A stretch of DNA of 64,000 nucleotides from Sphingosinicella sp. (GTDB lineage: Bacteria; Pseudomonadota; Alphaproteobacteria; Sphingomonadales; Sphingomonadaceae). The DNA is taken from NCBI RefSeq assembly GCF_013911755.1, contig NZ_JACESP010000001.1:124001-188000 (forward strand), written 5' to 3'. Shown here in pieces: positions 63,916-64,000 of the stretch. Both the position numbers and the translations under genes were made by a program. The stretch's first letter is position 1; each line of letters starts with the position of its first letter. Below the pieces are notes generated by a model. That model had not been told where the DNA came from. It was given only the letters and a program-made list of their open reading frames with translations, and did not search any database.

Positions 63916-64000
63916 CTACGCGCTGCGTTCCGGCACCATGTCATCGTCGTCGATAGCCTGCGGGATTTCGCCGAGACCTTCGTTCGCGGGCAGCGGATAG
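63916..64000 (-). CDS. 3' end of an unidentified gene
   Basis: The final 27 codons of a minus-strand gene cut by the right edge. The visible C-terminus reads YPLPANEGLGEIPQAI and ends in an acidic DDDDMVPERSA before a TAG. It converges with the LysR gene (one base between stops). Too little remains to name it. Confidence 0.55.
   Translation of the reverse strand, partial: YPLPANEGLGEIPQAIDDDDMVPERSA

Overview
This 64 kb window is a GC-rich alphaproteobacterial chromosome segment, most likely from the order Sphingomonadales. The evidence is two large TonB-dependent receptors, a cell-cycle DNA methyltransferase of the CcrM type with a CtrA/GANTC-like promoter, a PRC-barrel gene behind a sigma-EcfG-type promoter, a LuxR/LuxI pair, and many short GTGA/ATGA/TGATG overlaps between genes. 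There are no rRNA or tRNA genes, CRISPR arrays, prophage or insertion sequences that I can see. The window is mostly core chromosome with a few accessory patches. All functional names come from motifs and family resemblance read by eye; no database search was run.

Layout. 1-4.1 kb: a CysQ-like phosphatase cut by the left edge, a small GntR regulator, a nitroreductase, a BtuB-like TonB receptor and a small exported protein. 4.3-8.6 kb: a coupled operon of a POT peptide transporter and two exported amidohydrolases, the second without the usual HxH metal motif. 8.6-12.7 kb: NnrU-like protein, short-chain dehydrogenase, aldo/keto reductase and amino-acid:sodium symporter. A 105-bp repeat element supplies both stop codons between the dehydrogenase and the aldo/keto reductase. 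12.7-19.3 kb: glmM-thiD-rnhB, ccrM, folP and an exported protein of unknown function. 19.3-29 kb: thiolase and peptide-type binding protein; cysK; the overlapping chain ftsE-ftsX-ydcF-plsC-DUF2125; and tyrC/hisC on the other strand.

29-36 kb: small acidic-tailed membrane protein, GMC oxidoreductase, tadA, luxR/luxI with a 16-bp dyad between them, lipoprotein cytochrome c, the PRC-barrel stress gene, a phytase-like lipoprotein and rpmB. 36-43 kb: YciI protein, an orphan ExeA/GspA-like membrane ATPase, and a TetR-TonB receptor-MFS cluster. 43-50 kb: methyltransferase, thiolase and a short PHA-synthase-like enzyme, head-to-head with the regulator phaR; then accA, xerD and a large exported helical protein. 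50-54 kb: aroK-aroB and a Tat-exported PhoD phosphatase. 54-64 kb: class II aldolase, DUF457 hydrolase, TRIC-type channel, an unusual chemoreceptor, an MDR reductase, and a branched-chain/valine catabolism cluster (acyl-CoA dehydrogenase, RidA, mmsA) with a divergent LysR regulator. The window ends in the 3' end of one more gene on the minus strand.

The most interesting signals are regulatory: a CtrA-type box with an embedded GANTC site plus three more GANTC sites ahead of ccrM, a GGAAC-N16-CGTT promoter ahead of the PRC-barrel gene, a dyad between luxR and luxI, and divergent phaC/phaR genes whose start codons share two bases. At the gene level the amidohydrolase pair, the orphan ATPase and the His-rich chemoreceptor deserve attention.
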